NCBI GenBank assembly: GCA_009377695.1
Contig: WHTP01000057.1
Span: 1 to 36,622 of the forward strand
DNA: 36,622 nt
DNA from: Hyphomicrobiales bacterium
GTDB taxonomy: Bacteria > Pseudomonadota > Alphaproteobacteria > Rhizobiales > Xanthobacteraceae
Direction of reading: 5' to 3'
Positions 7,381 through 15,918 of this stretch are shown piece after piece. The translations under genes were made by a program, and so were the position numbers. Each line of letters opens with the position of its first letter. Within the stretch, counting starts at the first letter, position 1. Below the pieces are notes generated by a model. It did not search any database, was not told where the DNA came from, and saw only the letters and a program-made list of their open reading frames with translations.

Positions 7381-8373
7381 CTATTCCGGGACGATGCCGG
7401 CGTCCTTGGTGATTTTCAGATAGCGCGCGATGTCGTCCTTAAGGAACGCTGCAAAATCTGCGGCCGTGCCGCCGACCATGTCGTAGCCGAGCTCGGAGAA
7501 CCGGCGCGAGAAATCGGGATCGCGAATGATATCATTGATGGCCGTGTTGAGCTTTTGCACGATATCGGCGGGCGTTCCGCCGGTCACCATGATGCCGACA
7601 TAGCCGGTCGCGGAATAATTGGGTAAGCCGGCTTCGGAGAAGCTCGGGATGCCAGGAAGGACCGGCGCGCGCTTGACGCTGGTGATGCCGAGTGGAACCA
7701 CCTTTCTACCCTTGAGCAAGTTGAGCGCACCTGGAATGTCACTGCAATAAAGGTCGACGTCGCCGCGCGTCATCGCCAGGACGGCGGGTGCGACGCCGCG
7801 GTAGGGCACATGCAGCAGGTCGATACCGGCCTGGCTCTTCAGCAATTCCATGCAGAAATGATGCGCGCTGCCGCGGCCGACGGTGGCATAGCTGAGTGGC
7901 TTCGATGCGCGCGTCTTGGCAAGCGCGATCAGCTCCTTCAGGGAGCTAACGCCAAGAGCCTGCTGCGCAAGGAGCACATTCGGCGACGGTGACAGGTAGA
8001 CGACCGCCGCGAGGTCCTTGAGCGTGTCGTAGGGCAGGGACGTAAACAGACTCGGATTGGCGGACACGCTGGTGTTTGCAAACAACAGCGTGTAGCCGTC
8101 GGGCTCGGCCCGCGCCACTGCCGCAGCCCCGATGGTGTTGCCCGCACCGGGCCTGTTCTCAACGATCACCGGCACCTTCCACTTCGCATTCAGGCGATTG
8201 GCCAGTGCCCGCGCCACCGCATCGACGGTGCCGCCGGCGTCGAACGGAACGACGATCCTGACGGTCCGTTCGGGGAATTGCGCTGATGCAGGCGCAGCAA
8301 CGATGGCAAGGCAAGCGGCGGCTGCGAGCAGCCGCCACGACCACGTGCATGCGACGTCTGTGCCACGGATCAT
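7381..8373 (-). CDS. Bug/TctC-family tricarboxylate-type substrate-binding protein (second of pair)
   Basis: A 330-aa periplasmic receptor of the tripartite tricarboxylate transporter type. The signal peptide runs to about residue 31 (ASAQFPERT). Family hallmarks follow: RIVVPFDAGGTVDAVAR, VENRPGAGNTIGAAAVARAEPDGYTLLF, LLHVPYRG and C-terminal FAAFLKDDIARY. Its ATG overlaps the stop of the upstream paralogue at 8370-8373 (ATGA), so translation is coupled. No membrane components (TctA/TctB) are nearby. The ligand is unknown; carboxylates are typical of the family. Confidence 0.88.
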   Translation of the reverse strand: MIRGTDVACTWSWRLLAAAACLAIVAAPASAQFPERTVRIVVPFDAGGTVDAVARALANRLNAKWKVPVIVENRPGAGNTIGAAAVARAEPDGYTLLFANTSVSANPSLFTSLPYDTLKDLAAVVYLSPSPNVLLAQQALGVSSLKELIALAKTRASKPLSYATVGRGSAHHFCMELLKSQAGIDLLHVPYRGVAPAVLAMTRGDVDLYCSDIPGALNLLKGRKVVPLGITSVKRAPVLPGIPSFSEAGLPNYSATGYVGIMVTGGTPADIVQKLNTAINDIIRDPDFSRRFSELGYDMVGGTAADFAAFLKDDIARYLKITKDAGIVPE

Positions 8374-9356
8374 CGGTCGACCTTCACGCCGGTCCGCTTG
8401 ATGATCTCCAGATAGCCCGCAGCGTCGGTCCGGATCCGATCGACGAACGCCTTCTGGCTGATGCCGGACGCTTCGGTGCCGAGTTGGTTCAGGCGCTTGC
8501 GGACGGCGTCATCCTTGAGGATGCGCAGCACCTCCTGGTCGATGCGGTCGACGATCGGCTGCGGCGTGCCGGTCGGTGCAAACAGCGCGACCCACAGCGC
8601 GGCATCGACCGCGAAACCTTGTTCTGTCAGTGTCGGCCAGTCGGGCGGTGCGAACGAAGGTCGCTGCTTTGTCATCAATGCCAGCACCTTCACCTTGCTG
8701 GCCTCGACCAGCGGCTGCGCGGACGACGGCGTCAACGCGCCGATCGGCACGTCGCCGGCGGCGACTGCGACGGCGGCGGGTGCACCGCCACGATAGGGGA
8801 CGTGCAGGAATTTCAGCTTCGCCTCGATGCCGAGCCATTCCACGGCGAGCTGGTTGATGGTGCCGTTGCCAGGCGAGGAATACGCGATCTTCCCGGGATT
8901 GCCTTTCGCCTGTGCAACCAGGTCCTTGACCGATCCGATCGTACCGCCGGCATGCGCGCCTAGGAGTAACGGAGCAGTAGCGACCTGCACGATCGGGATG
9001 AGATCCTTGTACGGGTCGAAATTCATCTTCGGCATGAGCGTCGGCGTGGTGATGAAATCACCGGTGGTGAACAGCAGCGTGTAGCCGTCGGGCGCGGCCT
9101 TGGTCGCGGCATCGACGCCGAGCGTCCCGCTGGCGCCGGTGCGGTTCTCGACGACGATGGTCTGCCCCAGCGCTTCGCCGAGCCGCTGGCCGATCAGTCG
9201 GGCGGTCACGTCGGCGACGCCGCCGGCCGGGAAAGGTACGATGAACCGGATCGGCCGGGTCGGATAGCTTTGCGCCTGAGCCGGGCCAGCAAGCAGCCCC
9301 GACGCCAGAACGGCCAGTGCGGCGCCAAACACGCGCCTCGTCACAATCTTTTTCAT
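8370..9356 (-). CDS. Bug/TctC-family tricarboxylate-type substrate-binding protein (first of pair)
   Basis: A 328-aa receptor starting MKKIVTRRVFGAALAV with a signal peptide ending GPAQAQSYPTRPI. It has the family signatures RFIVPFPAGGVADVTARL, VVENRTGASGTLGVDAATKA, APDGYTLLFTT and FLHVPYRGGAPAAVAVAAGD. The start at 9356 is chosen because it places a proper signal peptide at the N-terminus; the frame stays open to 9611 but the added residues are not family-like. GAGGAC lies upstream. It is translationally coupled to a second receptor downstream and divergent from a glutathione S-transferase gene, so the 179-bp gap at 9357-9535 may hold promoters for both directions. Confidence 0.88.
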   Translation of the reverse strand: MKKIVTRRVFGAALAVLASGLLAGPAQAQSYPTRPIRFIVPFPAGGVADVTARLIGQRLGEALGQTIVVENRTGASGTLGVDAATKAAPDGYTLLFTTGDFITTPTLMPKMNFDPYKDLIPIVQVATAPLLLGAHAGGTIGSVKDLVAQAKGNPGKIAYSSPGNGTINQLAVEWLGIEAKLKFLHVPYRGGAPAAVAVAAGDVPIGALTPSSAQPLVEASKVKVLALMTKQRPSFAPPDWPTLTEQGFAVDAALWVALFAPTGTPQPIVDRIDQEVLRILKDDAVRKRLNQLGTEASGISQKAFVDRIRTDAAGYLEIIKRTGVKVDR

Positions 9357-9535
9357 GAAGTCCACGTCCTCATTTTGCCCGGTTTTGAAGCGTAGCGCGG
9401 ATGTCGCCGCCGCTTCAAATGCATCGATGGAAGGGGAGCACGAGAATCGACGTTCTCGTATCGTTCTTCTTAGACTAAGGTGCCGACACGCTCTGGATGG
9501 GCAGGGCCGTAACGGTGTACCGCGGAGAATTCGAC

Positions 9536-10147
9536 ATGCTGACACTGTATCACGCCGTTCCGTCGCGTTCTGCGATCGCACGCTGGATGCTCGAGGAAGT
9601 TGGCGAGCCATACGACATCCACCTCCTCGATCTGCAGGCCGGCGATAACCGCAAGCCTGACTATCTCGCCATCAATCCCATGGGGAAGGTGCCGGCGATC
9701 GACCATGACGGTGCGATCGTCACCGAAGCGGCGGCGATCTGCGCGTATCTCGCAGATGCTTTTCCGAAGGCCGGCCTCAATGTGCCGGTCGGCGATAAGC
9801 GGCGCGGGCCCTATCTTAAATGGCTGTTCTTCGGGCCAAGCTGCATCGAGCCAGCGATCACCGACCGTGCTTTTCCACGCAAGGAAGAAGCGCAGCGGGG
9901 CACGCTCGGTCATGGCGACTACGATACGGTGATCGATGTGCTGGCGAAGGGGGTTGGCGCCGGTCCTTACCTTCTCGGCGAGCAGTTCACGGCTGCCGAC
10001 GTCATCATCGGATCGGGACTACGCTGGGGCATGACATTCAAGCTCATACCGAGCCGGCCGGAATTCACCGCCTATGTCGGCCGCCTGAACGAGCGCGCGG
10101 CGGCAAAGCGCGCGCAGGAGAAGGACGCGGCGCTCGCTCAAAAATAG
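9536..10147 (+). CDS. Glutathione S-transferase family protein
   Basis: A 203-aa protein. The N-terminal thioredoxin-like GST domain shows LYHAVPSRSAIARWMLEEVG, then NPMGKVPAID with the cis-Pro and TEAAAICAYLAD, the Glu/Ala glutathione-binding motif. A C-terminal helical domain follows, with GPYLLGEQFTAADVIIGSGLRW (N-capping box region). A GGAG site lies eight bases before the ATG at 9536. The Ser in VPSRS may be the catalytic residue. It probably conjugates or reduces electrophiles in the cytoplasm; substrate unknown. Confidence 0.87.
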   Translation: MLTLYHAVPSRSAIARWMLEEVGEPYDIHLLDLQAGDNRKPDYLAINPMGKVPAIDHDGAIVTEAAAICAYLADAFPKAGLNVPVGDKRRGPYLKWLFFGPSCIEPAITDRAFPRKEEAQRGTLGHGDYDTVIDVLAKGVGAGPYLLGEQFTAADVIIGSGLRWGMTFKLIPSRPEFTAYVGRLNERAAAKRAQEKDAALAQK

Positions 10148-10342
10148 GACGTCAAAGGCCTTCGCCGGCGACCAGATTGATGACAACCGGATAATTCACG
10201 TCGCGATGCTGCCGCGCACACAAACTTCCTGTGCAATGCTGCCAGATTCCGCTTGATCGACGTTGTGGCTTACGTCGCGCGGCCTAATGTGCGGCGCGTC
10301 TGCGGTTCCGCCGCCGACGATCGGTCAAGGCTGGAGATCAAT

Positions 10343-11040
10343 ATGAAGAAGTCGATAGCTGAATTTATCCGTTCACGCTGGTCTTATTTGGATGTGGCGC
10401 GGCGGTGATCGCCGGCATGGGCACTGGTCCCACCGCAATCGACGTACTCGGCATTGCCTTTGCTTTCGGGCTTGCGATCGTCGCGATGGCATATGGCATC
10501 GGGCCAGTATCGGGCTGCCACGTCAATCCGGCGGTGAGTCTGGGCGTGCTGCTCGCCGGCCGCATGAGCACCAGCGATTTCATCTCTTATGTCATCGCGC
10601 AGGTGCTCGGCGCCATTGCCGGCGCGGCCGTGCTCTATCTCATCCTGTCCGGCAAGGCGTCGGGCTGGACCGGCGGCTTGGGCCAGAATGGCTGGGGCGC
10701 GGGATATCTCGGCGAATACAACCTGCTGTCCGCCTTCGTATTCGAGGTTATCGCGACCTTCCTGTTCCTGGTCTGCATTCTCGGCGTCACTCAGCCCGGC
10801 TCGCCGGCGCAATTCGCGGGGCTCGCGATCGGTTTGACGCTGACCGTGATCCACATTGTGGGCATCAACGTCACCGGTGTGTCGGTGAACCCGGCGCGGT
10901 CGCTAGGCCCAGCGCTGGTCGGCGCCGGCTCCAACGCGGCCGCTCTTGGTCAAGTCTGGCTGTTCATCGTTGCGCCGCTGATCGGTGCCGCGATCGCTGG
11001 CGTGCTGTTTCGGCGCGGTGGGGTGTTGTCGGCGGACTAG
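10343..11040 (+). pseudogene. aqpZ: Aquaporin Z gene with N-terminal frameshift
   Basis: The ATG at 10343 follows a GGAG site and begins MKKSIAEFI, the normal start of AqpZ-type water channels. The frame then runs to TGA at 10406-10408. The body (FTLVLFGCGAAVIAG..., SGCHVNPAVSLG, VSVNPARSLG, six-helix pattern) continues in another frame to 11040. Compared with the family's EF-x-GTF-x-LV start, about 4 nt encoding Gly-Thr appear to be missing near 10370. GTG at 10405 overlaps the premature stop (GTGA), so re-initiation could make a 211-aa form lacking most of helix 1. That form is unlikely to be a normal channel. Pseudogene is preferred; a sequencing error or programmed shift remains possible. 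Confidence 0.8.
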
Positions 11041-11053
11041 CCGCATGACGGGA

Positions 11054-11076
11054 GCGGCGGCAATTTATGCCGCCGC
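11054..11076. terminator. Hairpin between convergent genes, possible terminator
   Basis: A perfect 9-bp stem, GCGGCGGCA/TGCCGCCGC, with a 5-nt loop lies between the ends of the convergent aquaporin and DUF2189 genes. There is no long T run, so terminator activity is inferred from position and stability. Confidence 0.5.
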
Positions 11077-11116
11077 CCGCGCGTGTTCGGGGATGGTGCG
11101 CTGCCGTGCCAGCCGT

Positions 11117-12007
11117 TCAGGTGCGTGGCTTGCGCCATCCGGTGAACAACACCGATGGAAAGTCGGCGGCGTAACGTTCGGTGTCCGGTCGAGCCGGCTG
11201 CGCTTCACGCGGTGCCAGATCCGGGACCACCACCTTCCGATAAAGATGCCAGGTCGCGTGCCCGAGCACGGGAATAACGACCGCGAGCCCCACAAAGAAC
11301 GGCAGCGATCCGAGCAACAACGCGGCAGCGACGATCAAGGCCCATAACGCCATGGTCAAAGGATTGCGCAGCACCGCCTTAACCGAGGTTGCGGCCGCCG
11401 CTGCGGCGCCAATGTGGCGGTCGATCAGCAGCGGGAACGCCACCACACTGATGACGAAGGCGACGAGCGCGAATACGAAGCCAACGGCATTGCCGATCAG
11501 GATCATGCGGTGACCGGCGTCGGTGGTGAGCACCTGCCGCGCGAAGGCGTCAACGGACGAAGGCACCGCGTAGCCGAAATAGTACCAATAGATCGTCTGC
11601 GCGACGCCGATCCAGATGGCGAATAGCGCGAGCAGCACCAGTCCGAGCGCCGCGATCGACCGGAACGAGTCCGCCTGTAGGAGACCGAAGGCGTGGCTCC
11701 ATCCGGTATCGAGACCTTGTTCGCGCCGCCGGCTGAGTTCATAGAGGCCGACCGCTGCGACCGGGCCCATGAGCGCGAAGCCCGCGGCTATCGGATAGAC
11801 CAGCCACAAGAGGTTGGCGCCGGACATCGCGAGCGCGATGATCAGGCCGGCGATCGGATAGATCAGCGTGACGAAGAGAGCGTGCGTGGGCATCGCCGTG
11901 AAATCGTCCCACCCTTTCGCCAGCGCGTCGATGAGATCGCGTGGCGTGATGGCGCGCACGCGCGGCAGCGGCGTTGCAGTCGCAGTGATGCTGTCTTGAT
12001 AGGCCAT
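11117..12007 (-). CDS. DUF2189 family integral membrane protein
   Basis: A 296-aa inner-membrane protein with about six helices. It shows RAITPRDLIDALAKGWDDF, ALFVTLIYPIAGLI, then GFALMGPVAAVGLYELSRRRE and FPLLIDRHIGAAAAAATSVKAV, all as in DUF2189 proteins. A soluble tail with PREAQPARPDTERYAADFP ends the chain. The start MAYQDSITATATPLP at 12007 follows AAGGA; the frame is open further upstream but without a ribosome site. Function is unknown in the family. Confidence 0.82.
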   Translation of the reverse strand: MAYQDSITATATPLPRVRAITPRDLIDALAKGWDDFTAMPTHALFVTLIYPIAGLIIALAMSGANLLWLVYPIAAGFALMGPVAAVGLYELSRRREQGLDTGWSHAFGLLQADSFRSIAALGLVLLALFAIWIGVAQTIYWYYFGYAVPSSVDAFARQVLTTDAGHRMILIGNAVGFVFALVAFVISVVAFPLLIDRHIGAAAAAATSVKAVLRNPLTMALWALIVAAALLLGSLPFFVGLAVVIPVLGHATWHLYRKVVVPDLAPREAQPARPDTERYAADFPSVLFTGWRKPRT

Positions 12008-12212
12008 GGACGTTCCTTCCTGAACTTCGTGGTTCAGCGGGCACGGCGCCACAAGCCTGCGGTTTGACGGGGCACGTCAAAGCCGCGCCCATCTGCCGCC
12101 AATATAGGAGAAAGCGCCGTTTTGTTCCAGGCGGGACGCGATCGCGAGTTGCGGAGGAACCTCGGTCGGCGCGAGGCGCTTTATCCTTCGGGGAACCGGC
12201 ATGGAGGATACG

Positions 12213-12710
12213 ATGGCTCATGCAACGCGTGACAAGACGCCGGCCCTGACCGAGGACGAGCGCGTCAGGCTGCGGGCTCGTGCCGGCGTTGGCTCCGACC
12301 AAATGCCTACGCTGGCGATCTCGCCGGAGAAGGTTTGCTTCGTCGTGGTCAAAGCGCGGCAGTTCGACGTCAAGGACGCTCCGACCTTATCCGACGAGGG
12401 TTCCGATCCGCCGGACGAGGAGATGCGCTCAGTGCTCGAGGACCGGCCCGATGATCCGGTCCGGCAGGAGCTGGCCACCTTCATTGCGGGGCTCAGTTAT
12501 GACGAGCAAATCGACATGGTGACGCTGATGTGGATGGGCCGCGGTGACGGCACCATTGCCGACTGGTATGAGCTGCGCGACACCGCCTGCAACGAGCACA
12601 CCGGCCACACCGCGCGCTATCTGCTCGGCACGCCGATGCTGGCCGACTTCCTCGCCGAAGGGCTCGCGCAGTTCGGCCGCTCCTGTGAGGAATTCGCGCC
12701 GGGTATGTGA
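12213..12710 (+). CDS. DUF3775 domain protein
   Basis: A 165-aa acidic cytoplasmic protein. Key segments are ISPEKVCFVVVKARQFDVKDAP, an Asp/Glu-rich linker, FIAGLSYDEQIDMVTLMWMGRGDG, and HTARYLLGTPMLADFLAEGLAQFG, as I recall for DUF3775. The ATG at 12213 is preferred to 12201 because GGAGGA lies between them at the right distance. No catalytic motif is recognised. Confidence 0.75.
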   Translation: MAHATRDKTPALTEDERVRLRARAGVGSDQMPTLAISPEKVCFVVVKARQFDVKDAPTLSDEGSDPPDEEMRSVLEDRPDDPVRQELATFIAGLSYDEQIDMVTLMWMGRGDGTIADWYELRDTACNEHTGHTARYLLGTPMLADFLAEGLAQFGRSCEEFAPGM

Positions 12711-12743
12711 GGCGCCGAACTTGATAGGACGTCCCGTCGAGCG

Positions 12744-12787
12744 ATCGTCCTGCCGCCACGTAATTATCGTCCTGCCGCTACGTAATT
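12744..12787. repeat. Tandem 22-bp duplication spanning the SDR stop codon
   Basis: Two adjacent 22-bp copies, ATCGTCCTGCCGCYACGTAA plus TT, at 12744-12765 and 12766-12787 differ at one base. The SDR stop codon (TAG, read on the minus strand) lies in the second copy; the equivalent triplet in the first copy is TGG. Confidence 0.9.
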
Positions 12788-13566
12788 GACGTGACCACGC
12801 CGCCGTCGGCGCGCACCGGCGCTCCGGTGATGGCGCTGGCTTCGCGCGAGCACAGGAAGGCGACGACATCCGCGATTTCCTTCGGCGTCGCCAGACGCTT
12901 GATGATCGAAGTCGGCCGCCCGTTGTCGATGAAGTCGCGCTGGGCCTTCGGATCGTTGGCCGATTGCCCCATCGACTTGAACATCTCCTCGACGCCTTCG
13001 GTGAGCGTCGGTCCCGGCAGGACCGCGTTGACAGTGACACCAGTGGCAGCGAGCGCCTGCGCGAAGCCGCGCATCAACGCGAGGTCGGCCGATTTTGAAA
13101 AGCCGTAGTGGATCATCTCGGTCGGGATCTGCACGCCCGACTCCGACGAGATGAAGACGATCCGGCCAAAACCCTTGTCGCGCATGTGTGGCCCGTAATG
13201 GCGCGTGAAGCGCACGCCGGACAGCACATTGGTATCGAACATGCGTTGCCAGTCATCGTCGGGAATGTCGAACGCGTCCTTGATCTCGAAGATGCCGATA
13301 TTGTTCACCAGGATGTCGACGTCGCCGGCGGCCTTGATGATCGACGCAACGCCCTCGGCGGTGGCGGCATCACCGGGCGCGGCGGCGAGCTTCGCCTTTG
13401 GCACGGCCCGCTTGATCGTCGCCATCGCCGCGTCAACGTCGGCGCGCTTGCGCCCATTGATGACGACTTCGGCGCCGTTCGCCGCGAGTGCTTGCGCGAC
13501 CGCGCGGCCGATGCCCTTGGTCGAGCCGGTGACGAGGCCGCGCAGCCCGGACAGATCGACGTGCAT
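12778..13566 (-). CDS. Short-chain dehydrogenase/reductase (classical SDR)
   Basis: A 262-aa NAD(P)-dependent oxidoreductase. It has the cofactor motif TGSTKGIG at residues 13-20, ILVNNIG near 85-91, catalytic Ser140/141, Tyr154 and Lys158 (YGFSK), and PGPT after the sixth strand. NGRKRADV after the second strand, with Arg, suggests NADP rather than NAD. The C-terminus ITGAPVRADGGVV is the usual SDR tail. Substrate unknown. The last codons lie in a 22-bp tandem duplication. Confidence 0.9.
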   Translation of the reverse strand: MHVDLSGLRGLVTGSTKGIGRAVAQALAANGAEVVINGRKRADVDAAMATIKRAVPKAKLAAAPGDAATAEGVASIIKAAGDVDILVNNIGIFEIKDAFDIPDDDWQRMFDTNVLSGVRFTRHYGPHMRDKGFGRIVFISSESGVQIPTEMIHYGFSKSADLALMRGFAQALAATGVTVNAVLPGPTLTEGVEEMFKSMGQSANDPKAQRDFIDNGRPTSIIKRLATPKEIADVVAFLCSREASAITGAPVRADGGVVTSIT

Positions 13567-13709
13567 GATGGACTCCTGGGTTGCGGTCGTATGGCCGGCG
13601 CGTCCCGCCGCACAAATCCCCTCACGCGCTATCTAGGCAGCGCGCGCGGCAGCCGCATGCATCCGGGGGATCACGAATTGGAGAGCGCGAATTGGAGAGC
13701 TTATGGCTG

Positions 13710-13737
13710 ATGCGGACTTCTGAAACCGCTACACTAG
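13710..13737 (+). repeat. Right half of a CTAG hairpin element (E9)
   Basis: ATGCGGACTTCTGA-AACCGCTACACTAG matches the right arm of E2 with small differences. No left arm is found upstream, so the element is truncated. Its CTAG provides the TAG stop codon of the minus-strand lipoprotein gene. Just upstream, GCGAATTGGAGAGC-like sequence occurs twice (13675-13700). Confidence 0.8.
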
Positions 13738-14099
13738 CAAGCCCGGCAAATCTGCATCACGCGCCTGAGGCGTTCGTCTTCGCGCGCCTCGCGAGCTCGT
13801 TCCTGCGCCCACCATTCCGGCGAGTATGGCTTCAGGTTGCTCGCCGGCGCCGATCCGATGGTGCCGGTGGAATCCGCTTGCAGTTCCCGGTTGGCGTGCT
13901 CGGCTCGGGCCTTGTGCATCTGCGCCGTCTTGCGCACCCGCGCCGCCCTGCGCGCACGCGGACGCCACTCCTGCGCGACAGTCGAATGCGTCGCGTTGCT
14001 GGCATGTGAAATGGGAATAGCCGGAGCATCATACTGGGCTGCGCATCCGGCCATGCCGAGTCCGCAGCAGACGATCGCGGTAATAGCGATGTGTTTCAT
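13734..14099 (-). CDS. Small lipoprotein of unknown function
   Basis: A 121-aa protein starting MKHIAITAIVCCGLGMAGC, a signal with lipobox GMAGC, so lipid attachment to Cys19 is likely. The mature chain is basic (RPRARRAARVRKTAQMHKARAEH) and then charged-helical, with WWAQERAREAREDERLRRVM and terminal ICRAC. An ATG at 14117 would add six residues and is less likely. The stop codon TAG falls inside the CTAG of the half repeat E9. No family recognised. Confidence 0.65.
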   Translation of the reverse strand: MKHIAITAIVCCGLGMAGCAAQYDAPAIPISHASNATHSTVAQEWRPRARRAARVRKTAQMHKARAEHANRELQADSTGTIGSAPASNLKPYSPEWWAQERAREAREDERLRRVMQICRAC

Positions 14100-14375
14100 C
14101 CGAAGCCCCCGCCTCATGGAAGGTCATGATGAGGCATTTCGCAGAACGCTTCAAGCGTCGACGCGCGAAGACTGGCGATGCGTACTGTCGCGGGGCAGAG
14201 ACGCGAGGCGATAGGAATATGGTCGAGGATGTGACGGCGAAAGCCCACCGCTTTCGCTTCGATTTGATGCGGGCCGGGAAGGAAACGCCTAACCAGATTC
14301 CAACTGCAACATCCGGACCATGCCTGCAATCGCCTAGGCTTGGCGCATTGGAAAACCTGTAGGAAGGACCGTATC

Positions 14376-14813
14376 ATGGTTCCCGTTGTTGCCTCCGACA
14401 AGCTTGCGCGCACGAAGGTGTGGGGAGAAGACGATCCGACCGTGCGCTGGGCCGGCGCCTTCGCAGTTTATGGCGGCCACGGCACGACTGCGTCCTCGAC
14501 AATCGTCTACGAGATCGAACCCGGTGGCCGCCTCGGCTGGCACACCGACGCGACCGAGGAGACGCAGTATATCATCGCCGGCACGGGCGAACTCCACCTC
14601 GAGGATGGGACCAAACATACCGTCGGGCCGGGGAGTGTGTTCGTGCTGCCAACGCCGCTCCGTCATGACTTGGTCAATACCGGCAAAGAGACGCTGCGCG
14701 CGGTCGCCTTCTTCTCCGCAGCGATGTTCACCCAGACCTTCGACAACGTGATGCTGCCGCCGAAGACCCACGTGCTCGGCACGCCGAACCGGGAAGGCCA
14801 AGTGGCATATTGA
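14376..14813 (+). CDS. Cupin-fold protein
   Basis: A 145-aa single-domain cupin. It shows the first cupin motif GGRLGWHTDATEETQYIIAGTGEL (the region of G-x5-H-x-H-x3-4-E, with His then Glu) and the second motif G-P-G-S-V-F-V-L-P-x-P-L-R-H-D-L-V-N, with the final metal-binding His. It may bind a metal and act as a small isomerase, dioxygenase or sensor; the substrate is not deducible. The ATG at 14376 follows AGGAAGGA. The frame is open to 14340 but lacks a site there. Confidence 0.8.
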   Translation: MVPVVASDKLARTKVWGEDDPTVRWAGAFAVYGGHGTTASSTIVYEIEPGGRLGWHTDATEETQYIIAGTGELHLEDGTKHTVGPGSVFVLPTPLRHDLVNTGKETLRAVAFFSAAMFTQTFDNVMLPPKTHVLGTPNREGQVAY

Positions 14814-14875
14814 GCCGGCGAATTGAGCCGGCGTATTGATGGCCTCGATTGCGCGTCCCGGACTGACTATTCGTC

Positions 14876-15283
14876 CTACGCGTCGCGCAACTTGCGCTGC
14901 ACCCGCTCGTCGAAACGCGCGACGCTGACGACGACGCGGTCGTGTGTGCCGCCGCCGATCAGCTCGCGCTCGTCGCGGGCTTCCACGCGGAAGCTGATGG
15001 TGCGGCCCTCGATGCGCATCACCTCCGCCGTCGCGACGACGCGCAGGCCCACCGGCGTTGCGGCGATATGCTTGACGTCGAGATGGATGCCGAGGCTCTG
15101 GTGCCCGGCGGGCAGGAGATGCTCGACCGCTGCCAGCGCGGCAGCCTCGATCACGTTGATCATGACCGGCGTGGCCAGCACGGCAATACGTCCGGAGCCG
15201 ACGAATGGCGCGGTCTTGTCGGGGGTCACGACGATCTCGGATCGTCCGGTGAGACCGGGCGTGATGCGGGTGAGGTCGACCAT
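14876..15283 (-). CDS. FlK-like hot-dog thioesterase
   Basis: A 135-aa hot-dog-fold acyl-CoA thioesterase. It carries VGSGRIAVLATPVMINVIEAAALAAVEHLL and GIHLDVKHIAATPVGLRV, then ELIGGGTHDRVVV. Thr38, Glu46 and His72 have exactly the 8- and 26-residue spacing of the catalytic Thr42/Glu50/His76 of fluoroacetyl-CoA thioesterase FlK. The family in soil bacteria probably clears small acyl-CoAs or fluoroacetyl-CoA; specificity for fluoroacetate is not shown here. Confidence 0.85.
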   Translation of the reverse strand: MVDLTRITPGLTGRSEIVVTPDKTAPFVGSGRIAVLATPVMINVIEAAALAAVEHLLPAGHQSLGIHLDVKHIAATPVGLRVVATAEVMRIEGRTISFRVEARDERELIGGGTHDRVVVSVARFDERVQRKLRDA

Positions 15284-15404
15284 CGTGGGGTGATAACCTA
15301 TGGGGCGTGGGTTGTCGCCAGCGCGCCGGCCGTATGGCGGGATATTGTTGCCATGGTAGCCGCGTGCACCAAGGCGCGCGGCGGCGGATTAGCGAGGACT
15401 TGCT

Positions 15405-15911
15405 GTGGCGTCGCGGCTCGTGATCGTCACCGGCGGCCAGAGTGGCGTCGACCGCGCTGCGCTCGACGTCGTGGCCGAGCTCGCGATTCCCTATGCGGGC
15501 TTCTGCCCGCGCGGCGGTTGGGCCGAGGATTTTCCAGAGCCGCCCGGCCTGCTGACGCGCTATCCGCTGCTGCACGAGACCCCGCTGGCCGATCCGGCGC
15601 AGCGCACGGAATGGAACGTGCGCGACTCCGACGCCGTGCTGATCCTTACGGCCGGCACAGGTCTCGCCGCATCACCCGGCACGACCCTCGCGCATACGCA
15701 GGCGGTGCGCGACGGCAAACCGTTCCTGATGCTTGCGCTCGACCAACCCGATGCGGACGTGCGGGCTGCGGGCTGGCTCGACAATCTGTTGTCCGGTCGG
15801 ACGCCCAGCGCGCCGCTGCATCTCGGGATCGGCGGCCCGCGCGAAAGCGAGGCGCGTGGGATTTACGCGACGGCGTATGCGTTATTGCTGCGTGTGCTGC
15901 AGGGCCGCTGA
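15405..15911 (+). CDS. Molybdenum-cofactor-carrier-like (SLOG superfamily) protein
   Basis: A 168-aa protein resembling the putative molybdenum carrier family, a Rossmann-like fold related to LOG/DprA. It has LVIVTGGQSGVDRAALDVVAELAIPYAGFCPRGGWAEDF, then AQRTEWNVRDSDAVLILTAG and PGTTLAHTQAVRDGKPFLML. GGQSGVDRAAL is the nucleotide/cofactor-binding loop. The GTG start at 15405 follows GAGGA. The ligand (Moco or a nucleotide) is inferred. Confidence 0.75.
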   Translation: MASRLVIVTGGQSGVDRAALDVVAELAIPYAGFCPRGGWAEDFPEPPGLLTRYPLLHETPLADPAQRTEWNVRDSDAVLILTAGTGLAASPGTTLAHTQAVRDGKPFLMLALDQPDADVRAAGWLDNLLSGRTPSAPLHLGIGGPRESEARGIYATAYALLLRVLQGR

Positions 15912-15918
15912 GCTTCGC

